A stretch of DNA of 64,000 bases from Melanocharis versteri (Eukaryota > Chordata > Aves > Passeriformes > Melanocharitidae), in NCBI GenBank assembly GCA_013397845.1, contig VZTG01004475.1, forward strand, positions 815,505-879,504, read 5' to 3'. The position numbers and the translations under genes were made by a program. Below, one piece after another: positions 14,581 through 25,910 of the stretch. The notes beneath the pieces are model-generated. The model was given only the letters and a program-made list of their open reading frames with translations, did not search any database and was not told the origin of the DNA. The stretch's first letter is position 1; each line of letters opens with the position of its first letter.

Positions 14581-14637
14581 TGCAGGCTCTCACATCCCTG
14601 CTTTTACACCAAACCCTGGAGCTGCTCTGGGTGTGCT

Positions 14638-14844
14638 CCAGGTGTAGCAGCATCCTCTGCCCAGGTATAACAGCATCCCCTGCCCAGGTGTAGCAGTATC
14701 CTCTGCCCAGGTGTAGCAGCATCCCCTGCCCAGGTGTAACAGTATCCTCTGCCCAGGTGTAGCAGCATCCTCTGCCCAGGTGTAGCAGTATCCTCTGCCC
14801 AGGTGTAACAGCATCCTCTGCCCAGGTGTAGCAGCATCTTCTGC
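14638..14844. repeat. 23-bp minisatellite, nine units
   Basis: Nine head-to-tail copies of a 23-base unit (ccaggtgtagcagcatcctc plus tgc) fill the 207 bases exactly. A partial tenth unit, ccaggtg, follows at 14845. Units differ at a few fixed positions. The variant 'taacag' occurs in units 2, 5 and 8, that is every third unit. The variant 'tatc' in place of 'catc' occurs in units 3, 5 and 7. 'Cccc' in place of 'cctc' marks units 2 and 4. This pattern suggests that multi-unit blocks were copied as the array grew. Because 23 is not a multiple of 3 and the unit has no minus-strand stop in any frame, all three minus-strand frames run open through the array. They encode a 23-residue repeat rich in Leu, His, Gly, Cys, Tyr and Trp, which need not be expressed. 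Confidence 0.95.
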
Positions 14845-14859
14845 CCAGGTGCTCTGGGC

Positions 14860-17800
14860 TGGCTGGAGCAGTGCAGTCTATGGCCCTTTAAATCTGATTT
14901 AGCAGCTCACCCTGGCCCTGGGAGCTGTAACCTTGGTGCTGCTGTGCTCCCCAGGGACAGCAGCAGCTCTCTGCAGAAAATGCTGAATGCTCTTTGCATT
15001 CTGCCTTAAGATCCGTGCTTTTATGTCACCAAAGCTTTTCTATCTCTGAAGTACTTGCATTTTTAAAATCAAAGATAAAGATGTACCTGCAGCACTTCTG
15101 TTGTTAAATTTCTTTATGGTACCTAAACCAAGCCATGTTTTCAGTACTTTAGTGGAAACAGAGAAACACTGTTCTTCCCTTATTTATTCTTGACCTCTGG
15201 CTGCCTGAAATTCAATCCATTGAGTCTAATTCTCTTGCAGAACAGAGATTAGTAAAATAGTATGATTAATAGGATCAAAATCAGACATTTGAGTGTATAT
15301 TGAAAAAATATTTTTTACCCATAAGCTGAAGCCTATGTTTGTATACAGGAAAAAAAAAAACAAAACAAAAAACCTTTCAAGTGTCTACCAGCATGTAAAA
15401 TTACCTGTCAGGGTAACATATGCATATGTATTTTGTTGAGATGTAGTAGATGCACATGAAATCTGCCAAGAAACTTGTGGTTTTTAGGATGTTTAACTTT
15501 TAGTCCCTCTCTACAGATGGCTATGTAGTAGTTTCAGGTTTTTTAATATATAATACATATAATTTGGTTATAATAGAAGTATGAAAGTTACATGAAACTA
15601 CCAACAATGTATTTTTAAAAAATATTATACTTCTGTTCTTCATTAAAGTTTATGGGAATTCTTGGACTTCTGTTAATGATCCCGGTATTTTGCAGTGCTT
15701 GAAAATTAGATTTCTAAGTGAGTAAAGGTGCTTATTTGAATTTCCTAAGCCAAAGTAACCTCTGCATTTTCCGAACTCTTTAGATTGGTATTAGCAACTT
15801 AGCTTCCATATTAAAAAAAGAAACTCAAGAAAAACAACCCCCTGAAAAAACTGTTACTTACTTGAACATTCTCTGAGTTATTCAAAGCTAAAATGCTGAA
15901 AGAAGATTTTTTTCTCGTGTTTCTCTTTACAGCATAAGTATCTTTCTAAGATGTGAACAACTCTGTAATACTGCTGTACAACTAAATTTTATGTGGAGGT
16001 GTCTTCTCAATTCATGCCAGATCAACACAAAGTTGTTATTTTAATAACAAAATGGCAGGTAGAGAAGATCTATTGATTTTTTTCTTTTTTTTTTCCCTCT
16101 GTCTTGTCTAAACTCATTTTTGTGAGTTACTTGGACCATTTTTCAGCAGAAGCCAAGGCTGGGAGGAAATGATGTGTTGGTATGTTAAGGTATAATACAT
16201 GTTTCTACATTTTGACTTTAGAAGTCCATGCTGTTCACAGAAAATGTAGGGAATTTTTATATTCTGAATAAAAGTGCTGACAAAGGGTTGAGTAGTCAGA
16301 CATGAAGCAATCTCAGACCCCTCAGGAGTCTGTGTGAATACTGCATGTTATTAGTTTGGGCATGTGGAAATCTCAGACCTGTGAATTTCTTCTTGGACTA
16401 GTGACACTTGGGAGAGAGGTTGGTTTGGTTTGGTTTTGTTTGTTTGTACAAGAGCACAGTGCTTTATGAAATCCATCTGCTGTCTCAGCACAAATTGCAA
16501 ACTCCGGATCTGTAGACATATTGGCAAAAATTGCAACCTGTGTTGCTGAAATATTCCCTTTCATGAAAGTGGGTATGGGTTTATTACTCCAGCAGCTCTT
16601 TTGAAGAGGATCAGTCAGATCAATTGAAAAATGTCTGTATGAAGTTGGAAAGGCACATGCAGGTGTATAAATCTCATGTTTTGGTGTGTTTTCCTTAACC
16701 CTTTCACTCTTAATCAATAAAGTGAAGGACTAATGAGATCTTTTGTGATTTTAGTACCTTGGCACGTTCTGGTTGCTGGTTCATTGTTGACACGGGCAAT
16801 ACAGGTATCATTATGAAGGAATTCCTGGATATGAGATGCAGGAAAGTCATGGCTTTCCTCGCAGGGCTGAGCAGGAATTCCTGTATGAACATGAGGCACT
16901 GAGAGTTCATAGCGTAGCCACAGTTCTGTTCGCATCAGTTACAGATGGGAGTGCTGCTGCTCGTATTTGCCTGTTAAAAACCAAGTTTGTCTGTTTTTCT
17001 GCAGTGTGAGAAGGGAAGCTAGAGGAGATCTAATACTCTTCTAGTCTGAACATTTGACCAAGTAACTGCTAAAATGTCAAATGCTATTCAGGCATTTTCT
17101 GCAGGAATGCGACATTTTTCAATGTTTATGTTAGTGCATTGTAAATGTTAACAAAAACAATCATGATGAGGCATTGAAATTTCTTGTACACAAGTAAAAA
17201 AATAAACAGAATAATGCAAGTAACTAAAATACTTTTAAAGAAGTTTTTAAATGTTATTTTTAATATTAGCAGGTTTGTTGTTTTTTTTTTTAAATGCTTC
17301 AAACAAATCTCTTTACACACTGCACTGTGTCCCTTTAAATTCTGAGCCTCTCTCCTGGGATGCTGCTCCTTCGTCTAAACATGGTGCTGCCTTCATCGTG
17401 CTTCATCTCACTGTGCCACCTCTGACCATTAATGCAAATTGGAGGCCAGATAAGAGTTGCTCTGGATTTAAATTGGTGCAACTCACAGCAGAATCTGTCT
17501 CCAGTTCATATTAATGACTGCAAGTGGGAGAAGCTGCCTGAACAGAGAGGAAGCTCTAATGAGACCATGTTCCTTCACCCGTAGCCATATCTCTGCCACC
17601 TAATCTCTTTCCTAGACTGTGGAATCAAGTTCATTTAATTGTGTTTTCAGTTAAAGTTTGCGAAGTGCAAATACGGGAATAAACAAGGGATCATGTTTGC
17701 ATGTTCAGATGTCTTTCTCTTTAAATTCAGTGCTTACATTTTTCTTGGTAATTGCACTGGAATTGCTCTGTGCACGCATGGCTGCTCCGGGGGGCAGGGG

Positions 17801-20800
17801 AAGGATTTTTAGTCCTGCTTCCTGGAGCACCTGGGGCATTGCAAGAGCCCACGCTCACCTGGGCCTTTTCCTTTAGAGGAAGTTCAGATAAAAAACCAAG
17901 AGGATATTTGTTTGTCCGTGCTGCTGTTAATAACAGAGTGAGATTTCTGTGCAAAGGCTCTAGAGGTCTGTCAGCAAAGCAAACACAGCATGTTGTGATG
18001 TTTGTGTGCCTGACTAAGGGCAGTATTTATTTCATCCTTGGAGAGCTTGCGTGGAGGACAGCATTCCCACTGTGTCAGAAAGGATCTGCAGCAGATACCC
18101 TAAGCTCCCCTCTTTGATAAAGTACCTTTTGTCGGCAAGTGTGTATGTTGAAAATTAGCAGCTCCTTCAGCACAAAAACCTTGACATTGAATATAATTGA
18201 GGAGGTTAGTGTCGGCATGTTCGTGAGTATTACCTGTCATTTGAAATATGACAGTGCTGTAACTGCAGGACCTTGGGGACTTCACTGTGCTGGCACTGCC
18301 ATCTGACTGCCTTGGAGTCTGCGAGACAGCTTCCGAGCCACTTCGACCCTGAGATAATTAACATGGCCCTGGAGGCTTCTGCCTTTTGCTTTTCTGCGCT
18401 TGTTGTTTAATAAGATGTTTGTTGCTCTGCTTGTCTTTGATGCAGTGGTGTGCCATTAGGGACACGAGGTCCTTCACATGCTGTCACAGTCAGTGGGTTT
18501 AGGTAATGCTGTCTGTGCAGCCATTCCTTTCAATTCCAGCAAATTAAAATATTATCATCAATTAGCCAGCTATGCTGGGTGGCTCGCTCCGTTTCTGAGG
18601 GGATGCACGTATTTGTGGTGCGTGAAAGCAAGGTGACAGGGAGGAGAACATTATACAACTCAATTGCCAGGAAGAAAGTCAGGTTTTAAACAATGTCAAA
18701 TGCTAAAATGATATCATAGGATGCAGAGATGAAAGGCAGCGTGCAGCACTTCAGGGGAGGGAGGGATTTTTGCTGTCTGGGAGGTGCAGCCTCGGGGTGG
18801 AAGGTTATCAGCTGTCTGTGATCAGACAGTTGTTTTAATCACTTGCATTAATCAAGATCATGGTGGTTTAGCCCATAAAGTCTTTTTGGTATGTTACTGA
18901 AAGCAACTGTGTTTTTAAGGAGATAGGAGAGAAAACAAAGACCCGAAAAGTTTGGAGCATCTTTATGTAGACAAGCTGAGCACTGGTTTTACTTTTCCAC
19001 TCTGTGAAACAGTGTTTTAAAGGATTGTGAAAAATTCAGCTGTGTTGCCCCAGAGAGATTCATGCTAATACTTTGACAGCTCACATGGCTGAGCTGCTTT
19101 TTGAATATTGTAAGAACTCAAAGCAACACTAAATCTAAATAATCAGCTCCAGTGGATGGCATGATTGAGCCAGGGTGCTCCCACAAAAGGGCATTTTTAG
19201 CAACAACAAAAGCTTCACAAAGTCATCTTGTTTCTAGAGAATTGTCTGTTTCAAGGGAAAAAAAACCAAACCAACAACCTTAAGATAGTCTCCTTCAGGG
19301 TGTTTTTTTTTTTTTTTTTAACAGTTGTCCTCTTTTGTGTGTGTTTATTTCTGAAGGAAACAACAAATGAGCATAACCTGGAATGTGCAACATCAGAGAG
19401 CTATGGTTATAGCATTTAGCTTTTCATTTCATCATGTAGGAACAAATGGAACTGGAAGGGTATCTCCTTACACCTATTTAGTTTGAAATACTTCTAATCT
19501 GTCTTGCTTGTGGAGAGTATAATTTATAATTAGAACTATGAAACAATGCCAGATAGCATTGAACAGTGAGTTTGGCTGTTTTAGAGGAATGCTTCGAGTG
19601 GAGAAGCTTGGAAAAAGCCATCAGATGGAGTTGCAGATATTGAAAAGATTAATTTATACACCACAATCCACCCATAAGGACTCACAGTGCAATAACATCT
19701 TTGCAGTTCCTTAGTGTATTATTTCCACTGTCATGCTAATACAGAATGAAAGAGGGAAGTACAGCAGTTTTCTTCTAATAATCCAGCATTAGTTCGGGAG
19801 TTAAAGCCAAGATGACTGAAAGCTACAATATTCTAAAGACTCATTCTCCAGTTCTTTTACATTATGAATATAAATATCTTCTCAGTTATAGACATTAGGC
19901 TTTCATTGTATAGCCCACCATTAGGCATAAAACATACGAGAAAGCTGTCTGCATTAGGCTATTGAAAGAGCACTGATTTACAGCTCTTCTGTACCCTCAC
20001 TTTGCAAATATTAAGGGAACAGTAAAGGAAAAAGGTATTGAGAATTCTACATAAATACATTCATCTTTGACTTTCATGTAGGAGTTTGGCTGACGTGGAC
20101 CTTTTTTTTTCTGTTCTAAAGTACAAGTCCAGCATTTGTTGTTTAGTCGTAACCTGACAGAAAAATCACAGGAGTATTTGAACAATTCCTGGTTGATCCT
20201 TTTCTCACTTAAAAAAAACCCCTGTTATTGGAGGGGAAGAATCATTTTCTCAATAAAGATAATGAAGTGTAGGATGTTGATCAGCTGTGGCTTATATTAT
20301 ACTAATTCTTGCTTGGATTTCAGTCAGCAGTGACAGAAGGCTTAAGAGATGTGATCCAAAGCCTCACTGGAGTGGGTGGGGCTGTTCTTTGGGTCACGGC
20401 CAGTAGGGCCTCTCAAGTCACTGCTGCTTTTGTTCTGCCTTGGCCTCTGCTCTGAGGCTGCAGGATTTTTTAATGGCAATTGCAGAGATAAATATTGTAG
20501 GATGTCAGAAGGCTTCCAGTGGTGGAAAGAAGGGTACTGTACACGTAAATATCCTTTTTCACAAAGCCATTTAACTTTTATTTATCAGAAACCTATGAAG
20601 TTCTGTCAATTTTCCTAGTGAATGGTAGAAAATAGATAGAATTAAGTGAGTAAAATTAACAGTAATAAAGTTAGGGAAGCATGAAATTAAAAAAGTGATT
20701 GCAGTAATAAGGTATAAAAGTTTTTCAGGAAAAATAATACCCTTTTGATTTGGTGAAAAACAATATTAGTACTACTTATTAAAGAAGAATGTATTTATAT

Positions 20801-22820
20801 TATCAGTATCACATCAATGAGGTCTACCTACTTTTTGGTTTTACCTACTCTATTCTCTTTGATTATCTCAAATTAATGTACTTTACAACTGCTAATCAAT
20901 TTGTTCTTCTCATTTTAATGATAGGTAAGTATTACCAGCTTGCTTTTGAAAAAGAAAAAAAAAAGATTGAAGCTGTGGCTTATGAGATAAGTGGTAAGAA
21001 TCCATTAAAAAAGGGCTTTAGTTTCTGGAAGTTGTGTAGCTCAAAAAAAAGGTGTGGAGCTCAGTATTTGCTGATACTTCAAGTAGCTTTCAGGTGCTTC
21101 AGTTTGCAAGTTTATACAGTGGCAACTCAATGCAAAATATGTATGCAGCCCCTGAAAGAGCAGCTCATCCCTCCAAGGGAGAGCATGCTTCCAAGGATGA
21201 AAGAAATAATTATTTTTGCCTTTTTCCCCTTTTGCCCCACGAATTTCCGTGCGCTCTGCACAAAGATGAATCTCTCCAACAAGGGAATGGAAGAGGAGTG
21301 AGTGTAAAGGAATGTGAGTCAGGAGGAAGATTGAGGTTACTCATTGCAATATCAGCATTATTCCAAGGGATGGATTTGGGTTTGAATTGCCTTGGGAATG
21401 GAGGCTCTGTTGAATTGCTGAGATGATGGACTCGTGCTTAGGTCAAGAGAGAAGTGGACAGACTGAGGGAGATCATCATCTCCATCAGTTCTAGGGCTCT
21501 TCCACACAACTTTTGGCATAGCTCAGTTTTCTCTGTACAAGGTCTTGCATGTGAATCCTGCCTCGACAGTTTTATCTATTTTCTTCTCCTCCACAAATTT
21601 TCATAGTTTACAAGTGCAAGGATCAATGTAGCCCAGTAAAATCTTAGTGTAACACTGAGCAGCAGAACAGCAATAAAATCAAGGCTTGTGCTACACAAAC
21701 ACAATGCTATGGCAGTGTTAGTTTTTTGGATACAAATGTGATTAATACCATTTCACCAAAATAATATATTTGAGTAACTGTTGGGATTCTTTCTCCCAAA
21801 GATCTTCATTAAAACACAGACAGATCCTCAACAATTTAGAGAGAGGAGATATTCAAAGGAGTGTCATTTTAATACGCTGTTTTCACAGCAATAATATTTC
21901 CTGGCAAATTGGTAACCAGGTTCCTGTGAGATGCTTTGCTTTCACACTTCTCCAGTGGGTTGGTTCTTCTGGTGTTAAACAGCTCAAACAGACCTGGGCA
22001 AGCTGAAAAGCTTGATAAGGTCAGAATAGTGAATGACTGCTGGAGACATATCTTATTCACAAAACGTGCATTTAATTCTCTGAATTCTTTTCTATTCAGC
22101 TTTTTATCTCTGTTTTAGTTTCACATCTTATATAGAAATGTCAGCGCATTATTACATTTTTTTTTATTATTATTACTGAGCTTTGCAGAGCCGATCTTTA
22201 TTATTTCCTCCATTCTTGCCCTTTTAATAACCTTTAAATATAGGTCCCCTTCTTGCTGGCAGACCAGCTACTTTGCCGTGAGGGTTTGAAAAGGGACTCT
22301 TGTAGAAAGAAGAGCGTGTGCTGGGAAGCGTTAAATTTCCCTGCGTGTTATTATCTGAGCCACATCAGCTCAGTGGCACATTAAGTAATGGGCTGTCATG
22401 GTCTGTTGTTATGGAACAGTTCCCATGAACTAGCATTGGGTGTATCTTATGTAACAAGCTATCTTTAGGCTGATGTACAGGATTTCACATTCAGCGCCGG
22501 GCAGGGATGGAGCTGATGTTTCCTTTCTACCGCCGTGTCCGTGTTTTTTAATGCACATAAGCAGCACGTGGAAAGTGGAGGTTGTTGCTTTTTGTGCCTG
22601 CTGGAAGGAGATAACGTTTCTTCAAATAGCTGTGTTCTGGAAAGAATAAAAGATTCTGCATCTGTGGCTGAAATGCTGGAGCCTGCTGCCTTGCAAGAGA
22701 GCAGGAATTTGTCCTGTGGCACAAAAAAGTGCATCTGGGGAGAGGTTGTTTCAGTTTTGGTGACATTTTTAAGACTCGCTTCAGGGCCCGGATCAGATGT
22801 TTCTTAGATACCTATTGGCA
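14860..22820 (+). other. AT-rich intronic sequence
   Basis: No exon or definite transposon was recognised. Simple-sequence patches include an A run and CAAAA-type stretch at about 15350-15372, a T run near 16087 and a 17-18 base T run at about 19302-19319 that is followed by aacag. Plus-strand 18280-18560 and 22260-22400 are mixed-composition unique sequence with no feature I can name. The minus strand at 16373-16935 has several overlapping open frames but no identifiable protein. Confidence 0.55.
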
Positions 22821-22829
22821 AATGCCTCA

Positions 22830-23365
22830 TTTTTGATAGAACTGTTTAGGCTGGAAAAGACATTTTTAATATTATCAAGCCCAAACACGAACCCAGCGCT
22901 GCCAAGGCCACCACGACTCGGTGTCCCTAAGTGCCACAGCTGCGTGTCTTTCAAATCCCTCCAAGGGTGCCACTGCACCACGTCCGTGGGCAGCCTGTTC
23001 CAGTGCTTAGCAGCCCTTTCCATGCAGAAATTCTTCCCACATCCCATCTGAACCTCCTGGCACAGCTAAAGGCTGTTTCCTCTTGTCCTGTTGTTTGTCA
23101 CTTGCGAGAAGAGCCCGGCCCTCACCTGGCTGTAACCTCCTTTCAGGTGTTTGCTGAGAGTGGGAAGGTTTCCCCTGATCCTGCTTTTCTCCAGGCTGAG
23201 CCCCTTTCCCAGCTCCTCCAGCCCTTCCCCAGCTCCGTTCCCTTCCCTGGACACGCTCCAGCCCTGCAATGTCTTTTTTGGAGTGAGTGGCCCAAAACTG
23301 AACCCAGGATTTGGGCACTGGAGCTGCTCGCCTCAGCAGCAGGGAAATACCACACTCACAGGGTG
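22830..23365 (-). mobile_element. CR1 LINE, 3' fragment (longest copy in the window)
   Basis: Read on the minus strand, this segment follows the familiar 3' portion of avian CR1. It includes the complement of the stretch specifying 'cccagaactgaacccagt…' in the antisense sense, a region around 'gagtgtgtccag', the 'aagaatttctgcatggaaag' section and a tail near 22835 corresponding to 'ccaacctaaacag'-type sequence. The element's 3' end is therefore at the low coordinate and its truncated 5' side near 23365. It is 5'-truncated, as almost all CR1 copies are. Several base changes and small indels show it is not recent. Open frames of up to 151 codons on both strands here (for example 22931-23386 plus) are shadows of this repeat. 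Edges are judged by eye and may be off by tens of bases. Confidence 0.85.
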
Positions 23366-23369
23366 ACCT

Positions 23370-25860
23370 TTGAGGAAAATCACTAATTTCTTTGTTTAGA
23401 GTGCAGAGGGCACAGATCTCATAGAGCAGTTGCTGGTAAATGGAGTATATTATTTCTATATCAGTGTCACACTGTCAGAAAGTGGCACTTTGTTAAGATA
23501 ATGTGACCTTTAGAATCACCTTTTAGTCTTTTATTCTTTCTCTGGTACCGTGAATCTCTACTTTTAATTCTTAATGTTTTTCGATGAAGTAGAAATAACA
23601 CAAAATTCAGTTATTCATGTTCTTTCCTTTCAGCTATATTAGATTTTTTTTTTCATAAATGGCATAGGTGCCATTTTATCCGTGAAAAACTTCTGTTTGC
23701 TGACTGTAAAATGTACATCTGTTCTAAAATGTAAGTTTGGTAAGCATTTACATATTTTATAAAGGAAAGAAAGTGATACAAGAGTGGGGATCAGCTGCTT
23801 TCCAGTGGTTTCTATGGGGAAAAAGTGGATAAAAAAATGCCCTGTGAGCTTTGTGCTAGGTTTTCTGTGGCGGAAATAGAAATCCACAGTGCTGGAGCAG
23901 CTATTATTTAAAAGGGAAAATATGAGACTAGGTTAGATAATAACAATTTGATTTGAATATCAGCAATGCTACCTGCTAGTGCTTTTTTTGAATTACGTTC
24001 TCAAAAAGTTTTTTTGAGGAGATTCCCCAGCTTCAAAATTTTCCTTTTCAGTTGGATCATCCTTATTAAACACTCATGGAATCAGATTAAACACTCATGG
24101 TTCAGCTTGGTCTCTTTCCCATCTCTCCTGGAGCTGCTCCATGAGATATGAGTCATGCAATACACTCCAGGTCAAGGAAGCAGACTTCCCTGCTTCCATA
24201 AATATGTCCCAGTTTTAGAAATGAAGTTTGGTGATTTTTGTTTGTTTGTTTGGTTTGGTTTTTTTAACTACCAAAAGATCTAGCTGAAAGCTTTCTATCC
24301 TACAATGCTCCTTCCAGCAATTGCTCCTTTTGCTTTCATGTCACGAAGCCTGTGGTCACAGAAAATGATTCTGCTACTTGGAATAGGAACTGAAAGTCTG
24401 CTTGATTATTTTTAAACCTCACTATTGTGATATGAGGAGTAGAAATACACTAGCAAAGTACAGCTCAGTAGCTTTATGTGCATTTTTTTTAAAACAAAAT
24501 TGAAAAAATATTGATATTTCCCCGGAGACAAAACCATTTTTAGAATAGAGGCTGCATGTTCAAAAAAAGCATATTCATGTAGCAATGTTTCAGCAATTTG
24601 TTTGTTCTAATTGTACAGAAGTCATAAGAAGTATGTGTAAGTATACACTTAAATACCATTCTGGATTATCCTTGAATTTCCATATGAAATATCAGCATTG
24701 TTGCTGTACTTGAGTAACTGAATAAAAATCCGTGCTGTATAACAAATGTAACATGTATTAATATTTCTCAGAAAAAGAAGGAAATCCTACTTTATTTTGT
24801 TTGTGCTTAAAATTTGAAAGTTAGATTCTGTGTTTAACAGCAGCTGTTTGAGTCTTGCGTTACTTGGAATGAAAAAAATGTCCTGTTAATGCTGTTAATG
24901 GCAATATTTAGCAATAATTCTGTGAGAAAGCAATTTAGTTTCTAAACCTGTTCAGTTTTAAAACTGTGGAAAGTTATTAAAAAGTCCGTTTTATGGGGAT
25001 TATTTTTGATAGGTTTTTTTTGAGAATGATACATTTCTATTTTTGGAATTAGAAACCTTGATTTTTTTTTTTTTTTTCCCCCAAAGAGGAAGGGTCATCA
25101 TAATCCAGTTAGAATAAAACCAAAGCATTTTTATAAAACTGTCATTATTAGCAAACTTTCAGGCTTTCCAAATTGTCACAAAAAACCCCCAAAAACCGAA
25201 CTTATTGCTGCTAATGTTTCCTACTAGGGATGTATTACAGGACCTTGAAAACTGCTGGAGAAGAAGCACAAATAGGGAGAGTTTCTTCCCATAAACTTTT
25301 TAATAGTATTTTAAGCAGATACTAGACAGATTGTAGATGTGTCAGGTTTGTTAAAGCTAATACTTCAGCTCAGGGAACCCATTTGGCGCTTCAAGTGAAT
25401 CTCCCAGATGGAACAATATCATTAAAAATTAATTGTATAACCACTGGACCTGCCTTTAAAGACTTTAGAACTGCTGAGGCTTTCTAATCAGATATTGTTG
25501 CTCCAGTTCACCAGCGAAGCGGATCCAATGACTTTTCCGGCGTATGGCCTACTTCTGTTAATGAAAGTACAATTTATTCACTTCAACATATAGGTTGTAA
25601 AACTAATCTCCTGGTTGACACATTATTCTCCTCTGCGCGTTTAACTTCTCTTCACAGAACCAAAAGAAAGTATGTAGTAAATCAGAAGGGACACATCAAT
25701 CAACTTGGCACCGTTTAAAAGCCAATTAGAGTTGGGGGTGGTGGCTGCTGGTGGTGTTTGGTGCTGAGCCTGGCTCTTCCCTGGCCTGCCCTGCCTGGGT
25801 GAGTTATAAAAAAAATGTCTGGCCTGTTATTCTTTGTAGGGTCTTTAGCATTCAAGGGAG
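23370..25860 (+). other. AT-rich intronic sequence
   Basis: No exon or definite repeat was seen. Near 24065-24100 the 15-base motif attaaacactcatgg occurs twice with a 21-base period, a small tandem duplication. A T run with trailing C's lies at about 25064-25082. The segment 25440-25730 is unique, of balanced composition and free of recognisable repeats. It might be a conserved non-coding element, but that cannot be judged from one genome. Confidence 0.5.
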
Positions 25861-25864
25861 CTTT

Positions 25865-25910
25865 AAAAAAAAAAAAAAAGAAAACTTTTTTTTTTTTTTT
25901 TTTTTTTTTT
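25865..25910. repeat. Poly-A / poly-T inverted repeat
   Basis: Fifteen A's (25865-25879), then gaaaac, then 25 T's (25886-25910) form an almost perfect inverted repeat with a minimal loop. Such a tract can fold into a hairpin and is prone to length change by slippage and to sequencing error. It may mark the junction of two retroposed A-tails in opposite orientation. No flanking element body or target-site duplication was recognised. Confidence 0.85.

Noticed and set aside
14525..14837. Three overlapping minus-strand frames with Leu-His-Gly-Tyr-Trp repeats, considered as a repeat protein.
   Set aside because: They are the three translations of one 23-bp minisatellite. No promoter, splice site or non-repeat coding sequence supports expression.
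22931..23386. 151-codon plus-strand frame and overlapping minus-strand frames.
   Set aside because: They lie inside the CR1 3' fragment, whose GC-rich body is often open on both strands. They are not host genes.
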